From the NCBI GenBank assembly GCA_038502055.1, contig JAXRKN010000040.1, positions 5,084,001-5,148,000 on the forward strand: 64,000 nucleotides of DNA. The letters run 5' to 3'. Within the stretch, counting starts at the first letter, position 1; each line of letters opens with the position of its first letter. The notes beneath the pieces were generated by a model, which saw only the letters and a list, made by a program, of their open reading frames with translations, was not told the origin of the DNA and did not search any database. Shown here one piece after another: positions 1 to 11,800 of this stretch. The DNA is from Tanytarsus gracilentus (taxonomy: Eukaryota > Arthropoda > Insecta > Diptera > Chironomidae). A program made the position numbers and the translations under genes.

Positions 1-41
1 GCATCGTAATAATTTAACTTTTAATCTCTTTTCTTTCACAG

Positions 42-619
42 AACTTGATAATTACACTTGTAATCGTGTTTACGGCATTTTTTGTATCCCCGACGAGTGA
101 ATGTCTTGGGCCGATTTTAGAGCTCAATGTAAGGAAAATTTAAAAATATTTTAAATATTATTTAAATTATTATTTCTTCTTTAGGGTTTATTAACGGCAA
201 TACCTCTCTCATATATTTTGCCCGGATTGATATTCATCAAGCTCGATCCAAGCTCTTTATTTAGTCGTGAAAAGCTTCCAGCAATCTTTCTCGTTTTCTT
301 CGGAGTGGTTGTCTCTTTTTCAGGTTAGTGCTCATAAGAATGCTCAACTAGGTCATAAATTTTATTAATCTCCTTTTCTTTTCTCATCTTCACATTGCAC
401 ATGTAGGAATTTTCATGCTTCTGCCGAACCTTTTCGACCCCGAATTAGACTGTGAGTATTATATTTTATATCGGCACATTTGAGGGGTCACAATACTCTC
501 TCATGTACTTAGGCACGACTGGAATTACTTTGGGATATTGCAAAGAAGATGGATTGTTGTCGACCAATGCCACCGCAAGTCCGAACCCACGTTTACCATT
601 GCCAAAATTTCGAACTTAA
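42..619 (+). CDS. SLC38-type amino-acid transporter, C-terminal part (5' truncated)
   Basis: Last four exons of a multi-pass transporter: 42-128, 185-323, 407-451, 513-619 (TAA at 617-619), all with GT..AG introns of 56-83 nt and consistent phase. The peptide has two hydrophobic stretches (one around FTAFFVSP, one around IFLVFFGVVVSFSG) and a conserved-looking ELNGLLTAIPLSYILPG segment, followed by a short hydrophilic tail with two cysteines (DCTTG and GYC). This matches the end of SLC38 (SNAT) family proteins, closest in my memory to the SLC38A11/Drosophila CG13743 branch. These proteins move neutral amino acids across membranes. The rest of the gene lies left of position 1, so length and start cannot be judged. 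The family call is fairly firm, the subfamily is inference. Confidence 0.75.
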
Positions 620-1777
620 ATGAATTTATTAAAATATGAAGAAAAACAAACTTTTTAGATGAAACTTAGAGGAACAAATGGAAAAATCGAAATCATATCA
701 TTTTTCTGTAGAACTGCAACTAGAACTCTTTGTTGAAGAACACAATGTAAACGTATACAAGGAAAAATATTTAGGGACTCTTTTCTCTAATTAAAAAGCT
801 AACTGATGTCAATATCAAGCACTTACTGACACATTGACATTGACATTCAGAGCTGAAATCTTTTTAGATACTTTTTTTTAAATCTTTATCACAATTCAAA
901 TTTTTGAGTTACCTTCTCTTGAACTATCCACAGGCACACTAAATAAACTTTTCGAGAGAAAATATTTTCGAACCTAAAAACAAATGCAAATGATATTTTT
1001 TGAAATTTATATAATCCATGAATCATCAGCCTAATGAGAATTAAATATTTACGGAAATAATCAATGTGCTCATTACTATTAATTCTAAAAATATATATTG
1101 TAAAAATTGCGAGAGTACATGAAACTTTAAAATAAATAGAGAGAAAGTCAAACTGCATTCAATAAAATTTTTTCTTTCATTCACTTTTAGTTTATTTTAA
1201 TTTTGTTTTATGGAAAATTCTTTTTCTTAACATTTAATTTGGAGTCGAGAGAAGTTTTAGAGGAAAATTTTCTAAGTTGATTAATTAGGAATCGAAAACT
1301 TTTTAAGTGTATCTTCCTTAAATCTTCTCTATCCGAGTTCTTTTGTTGTACAAAAATCTTAATTTTAATTGTCCTTACATAACTAATCACACAGTAAAAA
1401 TGAGCGAAATCTACCAAAAGATTCCTTGAATTATTTCACTTATTAATCAATTAATTTCTTTTCCAAAGTCTGGAAATACATTTGCAATATTTCGCCAATA
1501 CTTTTCATCTCTCTCACGACATACATACATGCATGCTGAGGTGAAACTACTGGGAAATATTTTTGTCGTTTTTAAATTATTAAAATCTAATATTAGCGAG
1601 CTTAAACTTTAGAGGTTAGATGAATTTCTAAAAATTCAATAAATAAAAAAGGAAAGAAATCCAAAATATTCGGAAATGTTTTGGAGATTTTAGAAATTGT
1701 TTTTTGTGCTCTAGAAAAGTTTCTACAAATTTTTTCTTACTATTTTTTTAATAGGCACTAAATTAAGTTTTCTAAAT
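620..1777. other. convergent 3' intergenic region
   Basis: Between the transporter stop (+) and the Reg-5 stop (-). Very A+T-rich, with short open frames lacking codon structure. It must contain both 3' UTRs. A + strand AATAAA lies near 1160 (in the run caataaaatt) and could serve the transporter. I see no RNA gene or mobile element. Confidence 0.5.
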
Positions 1778-4554
1778 TTATTGAAAATCATAACTTCTAA
1801 CGTGAGTTTTGATCGTTCTTGGCGCTCTCGTTCTTAACGTTGTCGACACTGGTGGCATTTCCATGATAATTTTTGGTTTCTCATCCATTGTCATTACGTC
1901 GAGGAGTTCTTGAATTGATGGCATTCTTCCATGTCCCATAGTCATGTCATGCATATCATCATCGACTGGCATGATAAAAGGCGCCTGTCCTTTCACTGGT
2001 GATCCGTCGGGCATCATAATTGATACCATCGGTCCAATCAAATAATTTGTATTCTGCTCCAAAGCTTCATCATTGTCTAAATCATTTGGCTTGCTTGCAT
2101 ATGCATAACTATTGTGTGTCGATGAACCTAAATAATTTTGATGTTCATCGTCAAAATCTGAATTTGAGGTGTCTTTAAAGAGTGGATTTTGCTGATGAAG
2201 TTGTTCTTTTTGAAGGTAAAGTTGTCGTTGATCTTGCGACTCAGTTGAGGGCTTCGTTACTTCATCTTGATTTTCCATAATTGAATCCCAGACTGAAGAT
2301 AAATAAGAGATAATGAATTATACAATTATTCTAATAGGGTATATAGACATATGACAGGCAGTTAATTGGAGGATGCCGTTAGACACACTCGCTTATGTAA
2401 ATTTATCACATCTTCTTTTTTTTGCAAGGTTCAAAGTTTAGGCACAACCGCAATTGAGATGTTGAATGATGTTCATAGAGAAAAGTAGTAAGAGCAGCGG
2501 CAAAAATGTAAATAATCTTTTCCTATGAACGAGGTCACTTCCTTCATCAATCGATGCTCTCTTCCGTATTAATTTACATTGTGCATGCAAACTATTAAAT
2601 AACTTCTTTTTTTTGAGAGAGAGATAAAAACATCAACATTGCGTGTTTACGTTAATTAGAATTTTTTAATTAATTTAAAAAGATGTGAGAATACTCTCGA
2701 GAGATACACCCAGGGTCAAAGAAATCTATGGAGATTTCTTATCTGGACTTTTGTGCTTAGAATTTTAATTGCAATAATTTCTCATAAAATCCAAGACGAT
2801 GCAAGGTATGAAAATATTTAAAATTCCTTTGCAGAGGTAATTTTTTAAACTTCAATGATTCATGCAAAGGAATTTCGAGTGCTCAAAAGCGAGTGTCTCT
2901 TGTTTTTTCTCTTTCTCGAGTGAGATGACTTCTTCAACTGCCAAGGATAAATTTTTTCTTAACTACTTACGAATAGCATCGGAATCTTTCTGGAATGGAC
3001 TCATTTCGTCCAAGTGTGACTCTTCCATTTTATTGAGTTTATCCATGCCATAGACCATCATTTCTCGTTTACATTCAGCCACATTAGCATTCTCCTTGTT
3101 TCTACAATAGCTTGAGACTTGCTTAGCGAACATCGAGTAAAGTGCTGTCAACTGGTGGGTGAAAAAAAATATTTTCAATGAATTAAATTAGCATTAATTG
3201 TGTTTTCAGTGAGATATCAAGTGGTAAAGTTTCAATTCTACTTTAAGTCTTTGGGGGAAATATTTCAAAATTTCGTTAAGCTGCATGTCTGCATTGTGAA
3301 GAAGAGAACATGAATTGAAACTTTTCTCGTCATGAAAGAACAAAACTTGAAATTTTGTGTCAAAAAAAATGTTCCCTTGAGTAATTAAGAAAAATTTTGC
3401 ATGCAAAGCAAAAACTTTTTTGTCCATTAAAAACTTAAAGTCATTTTGTTGATTTTTTAATCACATACTTTTACAGAATTAACCCTAAACTTTTTTTTTA
3501 ACATCATTCGCATTTCTCGAAAAGCTTTCCGTATTATTCATATTTTGATTTAATTCCCACTTAACACCAAAATCCCAATTTTATGTCAACCAAAACAGAG
3601 ATGCAAAAAAAATGTTGCGGCATGTTTCATCGTTACGTCTGACTCCCACTAAAAAAATGTGTGCCGGCGCGGTGTTAAAGTTTCCACAAATGTCATCATC
3701 ATCGGTAATAATCTCATTGATCGTTCATAGACTTATAAGGTGGCGTCAACGAATTCCAGGAATGTACTCAAAAAATTGAGAGAGAACAAAAAAATCTTAA
3801 TCGGGTGTCGGATGCGACGCGCTTAACGTAAAATAAGAATATATGTGAAGAGAGAAGGAAAAAAACAAGAATTCGACAATAATGTTAATCCACTCCAATG
3901 CGATTTTTGTTGTTTAGCGAAGAAGCCGCTTGCCGTCATACAGAAACGTCCGGGTTCATTTGTCGCGTCGTGTCTATGAATCTTATTTTATTGAGAATTC
4001 CATAATGAAAATTATTTTATAATCACATTGATGGGGCGCGCGCACCGCCATCAAAAGCCACGACGTGTCGGGAGGTTCATCATAATTTTAAAAATCTCCT
4101 ACACATTTAAGAGCAATTTGGAATTTAATTTGCATACATAAAAAATATCACACGCGAAGCTCTTTATTTACGGAAGCTTTCTGCCTTTTATTACTGTGTT
4201 GTTTAGCGGCGACGTTTCTTCTTTTTCTCTTTAAAGAGATTTTTTTCGAGTTTAATTTTCATAAAATGCAAGTTTAATCTGTTTTTTTTCGAGAAAGTCG
4301 CTTTGCAAGCTTGCGCAAGTTAAAATTTTAGAAAATTTCCACTTAATTTGAAAAATCGATTCTAAATTTAGCTTTACTTTAAATAAGTTTTAGACATAAG
4401 TTTTAAACTTTTTCTCACTTAAAATAAATTTTCACAATTTTCTTACTTTTTCATCTCTAGTCAGGAACTCAAACATGGGTATTGAAGAACTGATGCTCTC
4501 ATTTATGAAAGCTCCAACGATGACAAGAATAATCACAATTTTTTGTCCCTTCAT
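1778..4554 (-). CDS. Reg-5: Rhythmically expressed gene 5 protein (Reg-5) homologue
   Basis: Three exons on the minus strand: 4447-4554, 2971-3151, 1778-2292, joined in frame to 267 residues. Residues 1-23 form a secretory signal peptide (MKGQKIVIILVIVGAF...). It is followed by IPMFEFLTRDEKLTALYSMF, a cysteine-bearing helix-rich segment, and the junction peptide SDAILWDSIM, all resembling insect Reg-5 proteins. The C-terminal half is low complexity and acidic/Gln/Met-rich, ending in basic TLRTRAPRTIKTHVRS. Reg-5 is a secreted protein of unknown biochemical role, first found as a clock-cycled transcript in fly heads. The splice junction between exons 2 and 3 was chosen because it restores the LWDS motif; reading past it hits a stop. 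Introns are long for this locus (678 and 1295 nt). A TATA/Inr promoter and a CRE lie upstream. Confidence 0.85.
3152..4446 (-). other. first intron of Reg-5, possible regulatory content
   Basis: A 1.3-kb intron in a neighbourhood of 50-80 nt introns. The part 3590-4080 is richer in G+C than its surroundings (for example the runs near 3662-3675 and 4033-4048) and could be an intronic enhancer. No open frame with coding character is visible. Inference only. Confidence 0.35.
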
Positions 4555-4652
4555 TTTAATAAACTTTTCACTGTACTTTCTTTTAATTAAATATTTTTTT
4601 TTGTTTAAAATTTTTCGCCTCTAGCGCGCGCTCGAATCAATATCTGCGAGTT

Positions 4653-4688
4653 AAATGACTAAAGCGTTTTGCCGTGCAAGTTTTTATA
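4653..4688 (-). promoter_or_regulatory. Reg-5: Reg-5 core promoter (TATA box plus initiator)
   Basis: On the minus strand TATAAAAA starts at 4688 and an initiator TCATTT runs 4658-4653 with its A at 4656. The spacing of 32 nt from the TATA T to the initiator A is the classical one. The predicted start at 4656 gives a 5' UTR of about 101 nt before the ATG at 4554. Confidence 0.65.
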
Positions 4689-4822
4689 TATATTTGAAAA
4701 GCAACATCTGAGTTCTTCTTCTCTCACACACAACAAGTATTACTCTCGGTCTTGGCCGTATACAAAACAATCAGCAATAGCTGTATAGAAGCAGCAATAA
4801 CAAAATGTGGTGAAAAAACTCG

Positions 4823-4830
4823 TGACGTCA
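4823..4830. promoter_or_regulatory. perfect CRE palindrome upstream of Reg-5
   Basis: TGACGTCA, the full consensus for CREB/ATF bZIP proteins, about 170 bp upstream of the predicted Reg-5 start. In flies CREB feeds into clock output, so control of Reg-5 is plausible but inferred from position only. The site also lies just beyond the stop of the 4870-5097 ORF. Confidence 0.4.
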
Positions 4831-4869
4831 GATGAAGCACATACGAACATGGATATTTTCAGACAACCA

Positions 4870-5097
4870 TCAAGACTGCGTCATCGGTGCGTTAATTAAA
4901 ATGCTATTTGCATGCCAATCATTGTTGAGGAGTTTATTGAAATTTAACTTCTTCTTGAAGAGGTAAACAAAATTATTTTTGGCACTTTGATTTCTCGGAA
5001 TTGTTTTGTCACAAGTATCGGCTCCAAAGGTTTGGTCAATAAGAAAAATTACGCCACATAAAAATAAAAATAAAAATCTAAAAACTTTCCATAACAT
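4870..5097 (-). CDS. possible small secreted protein, unrecognised
   Basis: Single open frame of 75 codons starting with an ATG in a favourable AAAA context. Residues 1-25 are a convincing signal peptide: a short basic start (MLWKVFR), an uninterrupted hydrophobic core and a small-residue end (TFG/AD). The mature part of about 50 residues is basic and Asn/Lys-rich with a single cysteine, so it is not a knottin or defensin type. No paralogue or intron is visible. It ends about 200 bp upstream of the Reg-5 start on the same strand, inside the presumed Reg-5 promoter region. It could be a chance ORF in A+T-rich DNA; the signal peptide is the only positive evidence. Confidence 0.3.
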   Translation of the reverse strand: MLWKVFRFLFLFLCGVIFLIDQTFGADTCDKTIPRNQSAKNNFVYLFKKKLNFNKLLNNDWHANSILINAPMTQS

Positions 5098-6331
5098 TTT
5101 TCAGAATCGCATATAAGGTCTCGAAGAATAAAAATTAATTACTTAAAGTTTATTCAATCAATCTTATTAATTGATTTGAACTTTCTCGAATTAGAATCAT
5201 TGGGAAATATTTCACATTTTTTTGCGAAAACTTTAATCAAGGCTAAATTTTGCGGTTTGTTTCTATTTAAACTAAACGGATGATTTCATTGAATAATTAG
5301 CGCTTTATTCAAATACGTGAGAATAGACTTAAAAGGGAGATTCCCAAGCTTGTGATGAGTGTTTGAAAAATGAAAATAAATTAAGTTTGAACTTTTGAGC
5401 TAAATTTAACTCTGACCCATAAAAAAAATGGGATTGATTTTACGTCATAGCCGCTGCTCCAATTGCACACAATTCTTAGTGTTGACCTTGACCTGCGCAG
5501 CGCGAACTCATCCTCATAAATCTAAAACTGTTTCGCATGCATCACTTGAGTGCTCATAATTGTTTGGTTTTGAATAATTATATAGCTTCCTGTTTTTTTA
5601 AAGAATAATTCTGAAGCTTTTTGTGCATACTGAGCGATTATGAAATTGCTGAAATTCTTAAACACATTTTTTAGCACTGACATATTCGCGTTAATTATAC
5701 CCAAAACAATTACTCATGCTTTAAAAATAGTTTTTAAAAACGACGGTGATGATGATGGTGGTTTTATTTTCGGTTGTAGTTTTTCGTGCCGTCACTCAAT
5801 TGTTGAACATCTCTTAGATGTATCATGCGGAGATCAAGGAACTCCGTTAATGATGTCATTGACTTGCTTTAATTGATTAATTAATTAATTGAGCGTTGAA
5901 TTGTAGATTTGTAGGTTAGAAAATTTTCAACCTTCGCGAGAGCTTTTAAACTTTCTCCATGACCTTAAACTTATAAAACAACAATGCATCTTCATTTGAG
6001 CGTTGGCGATCAATGGGTAAGTGCAACGTGCTCACTGCTTAAAATCTTTAAAAGATGATCAAATAAAAAACAGATCAAGACGGACACGAATCATTGTGAC
6101 TTGCGACGCAAAATTAAATGAGACAAAAATCAAAGCGGCAAAAAAATCGTAATATTTTTTTTAAGTATTAAATCTCATATCGCGACATATTTCATCGGAT
6201 GGTAATTCAAAATGACAACAAAAAATTCCCTCGGCGGCGCCAGAACAAAATTGGTGCCAAAAAGAATGTGCTTTATTAACGAAGAAAAAATTCTGATGGC
6301 TTAAATTTCAATTCATAAATAAATCTCCAAA
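5098..6331. other. intergenic region, no supported gene
   Basis: A+T-rich DNA upstream of the orphan ORF. Two overlapping opposite-strand frames around 5522-5876 have random-looking composition. A GC-richer patch lies at 6226-6245. No RNA gene, repeat array or mobile element seen. Confidence 0.4.
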
Positions 6332-6748
6332 ATGACCATAAACAGACGCGTTCTTTTTCGTGGACGCGCTATTTGGTTCTTGGAACCTGATTTAAGCGAC
6401 GAGAGGGATAAAAATATTTTTGCAAAAAATCTATTTTTAGCCTCAAACACGTTCCTTCTTATGGTTTTATTCCTGGAGAGTCAAGCCCACACTTTAAATA
6501 AAAAACTTCTCGAAGAAAGTCAAAGACGTAAAAAATTCAAAGCACGTCACGATAAAAAATGCGATGCAATAAAAGATGTTTATAATCTTGTTGAAGAAAT
6601 TCGAAAAAAAAACTTTAATTTTTTACAATTTTTCACTTTATTGCGTTTGTTTAAAATTCAGAAAAAAAATATTTATATCAAAAACAGAATTATTTGTGAG
6701 CAAATTGGGTTAACATTATTCTTCCTACATAATTTACTAAAATTGTAA
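6332..6748 (+). CDS. orphan single-exon ORF, 138 aa, basic
   Basis: ATG in a Drosophila-like context (CAAAATG) opens 138 codons ending TAA. The product is Lys/Arg-rich (pI clearly basic). Around residues 33-48 there is a hydrophobic stretch (FLASNTFLLMVLFLES), then a charged helix-prone stretch (about 52-92, KKLLEESQRRKKFKARHDKK) and a Phe/Leu/Ile-rich end. I recognise no family. The length is notable in DNA this A+T-rich, where stop codons are frequent, and codon choice looks coding in the first 95 codons. It sits on the plus strand between two minus-strand genes (Reg-5 and egl). It could be a lineage-specific gene, a remnant, or chance. Confidence 0.4.
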   Translation: MTINRRVLFRGRAIWFLEPDLSDERDKNIFAKNLFLASNTFLLMVLFLESQAHTLNKKLLEESQRRKKFKARHDKKCDAIKDVYNLVEEIRKKNFNFLQFFTLLRLFKIQKKNIYIKNRIICEQIGLTLFFLHNLLKL

Positions 6749-7567
6749 TTGAGGGGTACATAAGTGATATATGGATATGATGTTAGTTAAAAAGGGGAAA
6801 CCCACGATATGTTCAAGACTAAAAACCATGATGGCATTTAAAATAATGTTCTAGTGATGCTTTAAGATATGAGTTTGAGTGTGTGTGTGTGTAAATATTT
6901 CGAAAGCTTTGCTAGTTTAACATTTTCCTTCTTTCTCATCTTCACAATTAATTTTTAAAAGTGATATGAAAGGCACTAAATTGCGTTCGTCGTAGGAATT
7001 GTGCTTAGTTTCAAAATTGCATTTTCGCTAAATTCTGTGAATATTTCTCCTATGTACATAGCTATAAAAGTGAATATGGCATATAAATTACAATATGTAT
7101 CAACATAAAAAGTCTACATTAGGTATTATTATCAATTCTTCCTTGTGAATCCATTGATTTGATTTTCCTTTCAGAGTTTCCAACATTTAAAAATCACAAA
7201 TTCTCAGCAAGAACAAAAGAATTAAATCTAATAATCTAGAAATACTTCAAAAGCAAGTTTCATATAGCACCGAAAGGAGTTTCTTTTTTTAAGAAGCAAG
7301 AGAGTTAAATATTGCTATAATTTAGAGAGAGCCAAATCTACTCTCATATTAAAGTAATTATGCGAATCATAAATTAATTCAAAAAATTGTTTTTTAAATA
7401 CTTCCGAAAACTTTTTACAATTTTCTTTGCTGACCTTACTCAACTTTATGTATGTAAGTATGTTTGAGTGTGTAAGGGGAATACTCATCGTTTCATAAAT
7501 TAAACTTTTTGAGCCAAAAATTGTTACCCATCATCAACATCATTAAAACTTGTCTAAAAAAATCACT
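6749..7567. other. 3' flank of egl and of the orphan ORF
   Basis: Contains the egl 3' UTR (minus strand) and whatever follows the orphan ORF. A short GT repeat runs 6879-6892. Otherwise A+T-rich with no supported feature. Confidence 0.4.
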
Positions 7568-10500
7568 TTATAACTTTTCACGCTTAATTGGCGATGAGAT
7601 GAGAGTTTTATCTAGATTCTGTTTGTCTTCTTCGAAAAATATTTTCGTAATCACAATATCACCCGTGGATAGAGTTTGACAGCCAATTTCCTTATTCGAG
7701 CCGTTGATGCTATTGTTGTGAATGCTCGACGATATGATCGAGCATTGTGATGGCGTTGGACTAATGTCACTTGTGATATGAAGCGATACATTGTTGCTAT
7801 TTAATTTTGTAATATCAGTAGCACTTGAGCGATTGGAGCTGTCGAAAATTTTAAATGAATTAAAAATATAGTTATTAAATATTTAATTAATAGTTTACCC
7901 CAATGAGTGTTCTTTGAGAACAAATATATCATCTATCGATCCACTCTCGGTTCCAATTTGATCTGGCAACGATGCGGCAACGGAGAGAAGGGCTTCGAGT
8001 TTATCAATTTTAATTTCTTTATCCATGGATTTATTGTTGAGCAACTCATTCATCAAATGCATAGACTCAAGTAACGATGGCGGCTCGCTACTCTTTGGTG
8101 AAAAAGTGTTGAGTGATGGAAGTGAGTTGTCAGAGGGAACTGAGTCCATGCTCTGATATTCCTGATCATTATTATCGCCATCGTCGTCGGAGTCGGAGTA
8201 ATTGTTCCTATCCTGTCCCATACTCTCGAGTTTTTCCAGCTTCTTAGCTACCTTAACAGATCCTTTCAACTTTTCCTTCTCGTCTTCGGTCAAATCTAAA
8301 TATCTTAATAGTCGAATCTCACGATTACTGAGCACCACATTTTTGTTTGTCGATTGCAACTTTTGTTTCAGATCAGAGACTTCAGTACTAATTTTGCGCT
8401 GCTTCTTTTTCATTTTGACATCATTCGGACGAATTAACATGTAAATCTGTTCTGTACATAGTTCTGAGAACAGACTCATGTTTTCTAATTTTATACCTCT
8501 GTAAAAAATGCGAGTGAATTAATGTACAAATAACCCTTTTCTTAATTAACTTACGATGACATTGTCCGAAATAGCTGCTCGTTAATCAAAATTAAAACAT
8601 CGCTGGCAGCGTAGAGCAACATGTCGCGAGTCAATGGACGTCGCGACCAATATTTTGGATCTCTCTTGTAAATATTCTTCAGTTGATCTCGCATCGGATT
8701 TGGCGGTGCATTATAGAGTTCACAAAGTGTATTTAACGAAACGTTTTTGACTTTGTAAACTTGTTTTCCACTTTCTTGAAACTGTAGTACTGCATGGGCA
8801 GACTAGAAATGATAAATAGATAATAATTTATAAAATTAAAATATTTATGCTATTCAAACCTGAGTATCAAACACATTACGGAGTAATACATCGTATTGCG
8901 TATATAAGCAATGCGAGTCGTTTCGGCAATCGTGGATAATTTTAATGATATTATCATCCTCCAATATGCCTCGCAGACCTCCATCATTAACGAGCTCGGG
9001 ACAGACGAGAAGATCGAAAATGAAAGCTTCACCTCTGAGCGTTCCAATTTCGACAATTGTTAGCTGTCCCTTGGCTCCTAAATTTACACCTTCGCAATCG
9101 AAGGAAATAATTACACACTCATCGGGTGCACTTGAATTTCGGATGGCTTCACATACGAAGAGGGATTCCTTAATCGATGTGATCACGCGAGTATTTTGTA
9201 GAACTTTGATTTTCCACGTATCACCCATAAAATAACTTTTCGAATGAACCGGGCTGGTTACGGTTGAAGAAGAATTCGATGACGATGACACATTTCCATT
9301 ATTGAGCGAAATTAAGTTATTGGCGGCAAGTTTCTTATCCTTCTCCTCATTTTCAGCTAATGTCTTTGTTACCAAGTTACTAATGCGCTGTTTGAGAGTT
9401 AAATTTGTGCGCTTTTCTCGTTCCCCAATTGGCTTAACTGGAACTGCAAGTGTTTGAACATCATTTGAAATATTTTGTTGATGTGCTGCTGCTGTTGCTG
9501 GCTGATACAAGAAGTGCTGATCATGAGAATTTAACAACTTGGGTGGACAATTTCGAGTACATAAATTTTCCATTTTAATTTCTTGAAAACTTTGTGGCAG
9601 TCCTATTGATCGAAGATCATTTGTTGAATTTCGACCATTGCTTAGGCTATCATTTAAGCTTGGTGATCCAGATTTCGATGCATTCTTAATGTTTTCATTG
9701 CCACCGCCAATCATCATCATTGAGTTATTTGTAATGGGCTCGTTGAGTTTGAAGTCCGGCATTTGATTGACATTGTTCCTGTAGAGAACTTTTTGAGCGT
9801 GTTGAACGTGATTCTCATTGATTTTTGGTTTCTGCAACAGTGTGACTAGATTTGATTGAATATGAAAGCAATCGGAAAAGAGCTTGAGGAAGGTTGTCAA
9901 GTCATTCGGCGTTTTAAAGATGCGAAACCAATATTCTTGTGAGAAATTTGACGTAACAAGATGGAAGAGCTGATCAACTAGAATAGGTCCCTTTACCTCA
10001 ATGCATTGCGCGAAGAAATCGAGAATTTGTTGCGTAAGATGCACATCAATCGACGGTTGAGGTAAATGGAGTTTATCGGCGGCAGGTGCAATATCTGTTG
10101 CAGCCTCATAATTGACTAATGTAACATGATCGTCTACTACGCGGAATGTTTCGGGATACTTCTGGAGAAACTCAGTAAATTCCTTAATGTGCTGACCACT
10201 AATGTGCCTGACTTGCGGTGAAGCTTGTGAGCGATGACCGAGAAGTGACTTAACTGGAACTTCGGTGCCAGCACCATATTGAAGCAATTTGTGAATGAAA
10301 TATTCGATTGCTTCTTGAATGTAGTCCTTCGTGTTTGTCACTCCCTTGTCGCGAAATTGAAAATCGTTGACATTAACGTAGTCACCGTCCACAAGAAAAA
10401 GCGATGGGTATTGCAGAAGAAACTTTTTGAGACCTAAAAAAGAAAGAGCATTCATTATTATTTCTGTCAAATGCGTATGTATGTTTTTATAATTAAATTT

Positions 10501-10805
10501 ATTACGAAATGAGCAGCAGCTACATATGCAAATAATAAGTAGGAGTTTCAACTACCACACGAATTTATCAAGTTTGCGAAGAGAAAACATTTACTGAAAT
10601 TGTTTTGCGAAAAATTGCTAGACTCACCAGACTGACTTCCTCCCGCAATCTGACGCATCTCCTTTGTGAATCCAGGAGCACCAAACTGACATGATAAATC
10701 GTGGAGTGTTCTCGGTTCATTTTTATCAACGAGTCGCTCGAAGAAAAAGAGCAGTGTCAAATTGCGAGCATGTTCATAGTCCATTGAATCAACGCCGCTC
10801 ATCAT
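7568..10805 (-). CDS. egl: Egalitarian, BicD/dynein mRNA-cargo adaptor
   Basis: Five exons (minus): 10628-10805, 8860-10433, 8555-8802, 7899-8498, 7568-7838, giving 956 residues, close to the roughly 1000 of fly Egl. The N-terminus (about 1-140) holds the conserved Egl region linked to BicD binding. The middle is Asn/Ser-rich. Residues about 495-670 are a DEDDy 3'-5' exonuclease domain: FDCEG gives the D and E, HDCRND the next D, and YAASD the final Y and D, so all catalytic positions are kept although exonuclease activity is reported to be dispensable in flies. The C-terminus contains an acidic tract (DSDDDGDNN) and near residue 920 IGCQTLS, which resembles the dynein light chain (LC8) binding site of fly Egl. 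Egl links localised oocyte and embryo mRNAs to BicD and dynein. Two ATGs (10805, 10802) are adjacent; the upstream one is taken. Confidence 0.93.
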
Positions 10806-11771
10806 GACGAAGATTTTCCCTCTTCACTACGAATACTGTTTATCTACCTCTTCTCCAGACACACAACTCCAATGAACGATGATAATTGGCTTCTCCTCAC
10901 TAATTTCTTCTTTCTTTTTTTTATAATTTCGTTATTTCTTCTTCTTCTCCCTTTTCACCTTATATTCTTCTCTCACTGTTAACTCTTTTCTTTCTGTCTA
11001 GTTTTTGGCATTAATCAAGTCGATATGTGTTGCACCCAAACCTGTGTTGCTGCGAGATACAACTCGAACTAGAAAAGTGGAAATGGGATAAATTTAGAAA
11101 ATTTATAAATTGGTGACATTTTCCTGTCCTCCGTTACGTGTCTCGTTACTTAATTTTCAATAGTTTCAATTATCTCATCGAAAGCTAATGAGGAATGCAC
11201 TTGATTTATTTATCTTAAATTATATACTCACATTTTCTTATCAGATTTTTATGCAATGGAATTTTTCTAATATGATTTTTTTTTGTAAAAATGCACTTTC
11301 AGTTAAAAGCAATTTTTTTTGCTCAATCTCGCAGCTTTCGTCTCGCTCTTTGACAGCACTTCTTGCTCCCAGAACTTAACTCAAAGTTAATTATAATTAT
11401 TGCTTTAAATACTTGATATTTTTAAGTAAAATGCAAAAAAAATAAAATTGAACAATGTTTTTTTTGCCTTTTTTTTCAACGAGTGGAGTCTGTAGTTTAA
11501 AAATCTTTTAGCCGTTACGTAATCTTTTAGCCGTTGTGAATGATTTAAAAATAATTTCCTATTTTTGTGTGAATGTTTTCTGTCGATATTTTTAAAATGT
11601 TTAATTAAGTGTGCATTGTAAAAATTAATGTTGGGTAGGTCATAAGTGGAATTTTTTGAATCAAGAAAAATTACAAACATAAATGCACGTGACTAGTTTT
11701 CGCACTTAAACATTATTCAAATTTTTATAGCAAGACCGTTGTTCTTTAATAGATCTAAAAATTTATGATTC

Positions 11772-11800
11772 GAAAAATTTCAATTAATTTTGAATACATA
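11772..11800. repeat. left copy of a 29-bp direct repeat (candidate target-site duplication)
   Basis: The sequence from 11772 to 11800 (begins GAAAAATTTCAATTAATTTT, ends ATACATA) recurs without mismatch at 11890-11918. The two copies bracket an 89-bp segment of different composition. The bases just outside the two copies differ, so the repeat ends are sharp. Confidence 0.7.

Noticed and set aside
5522..5876. overlapping ORFs of 60 and 78 codons on opposite strands
   Set aside because: Low-complexity, no start context or motif, and mutually exclusive.
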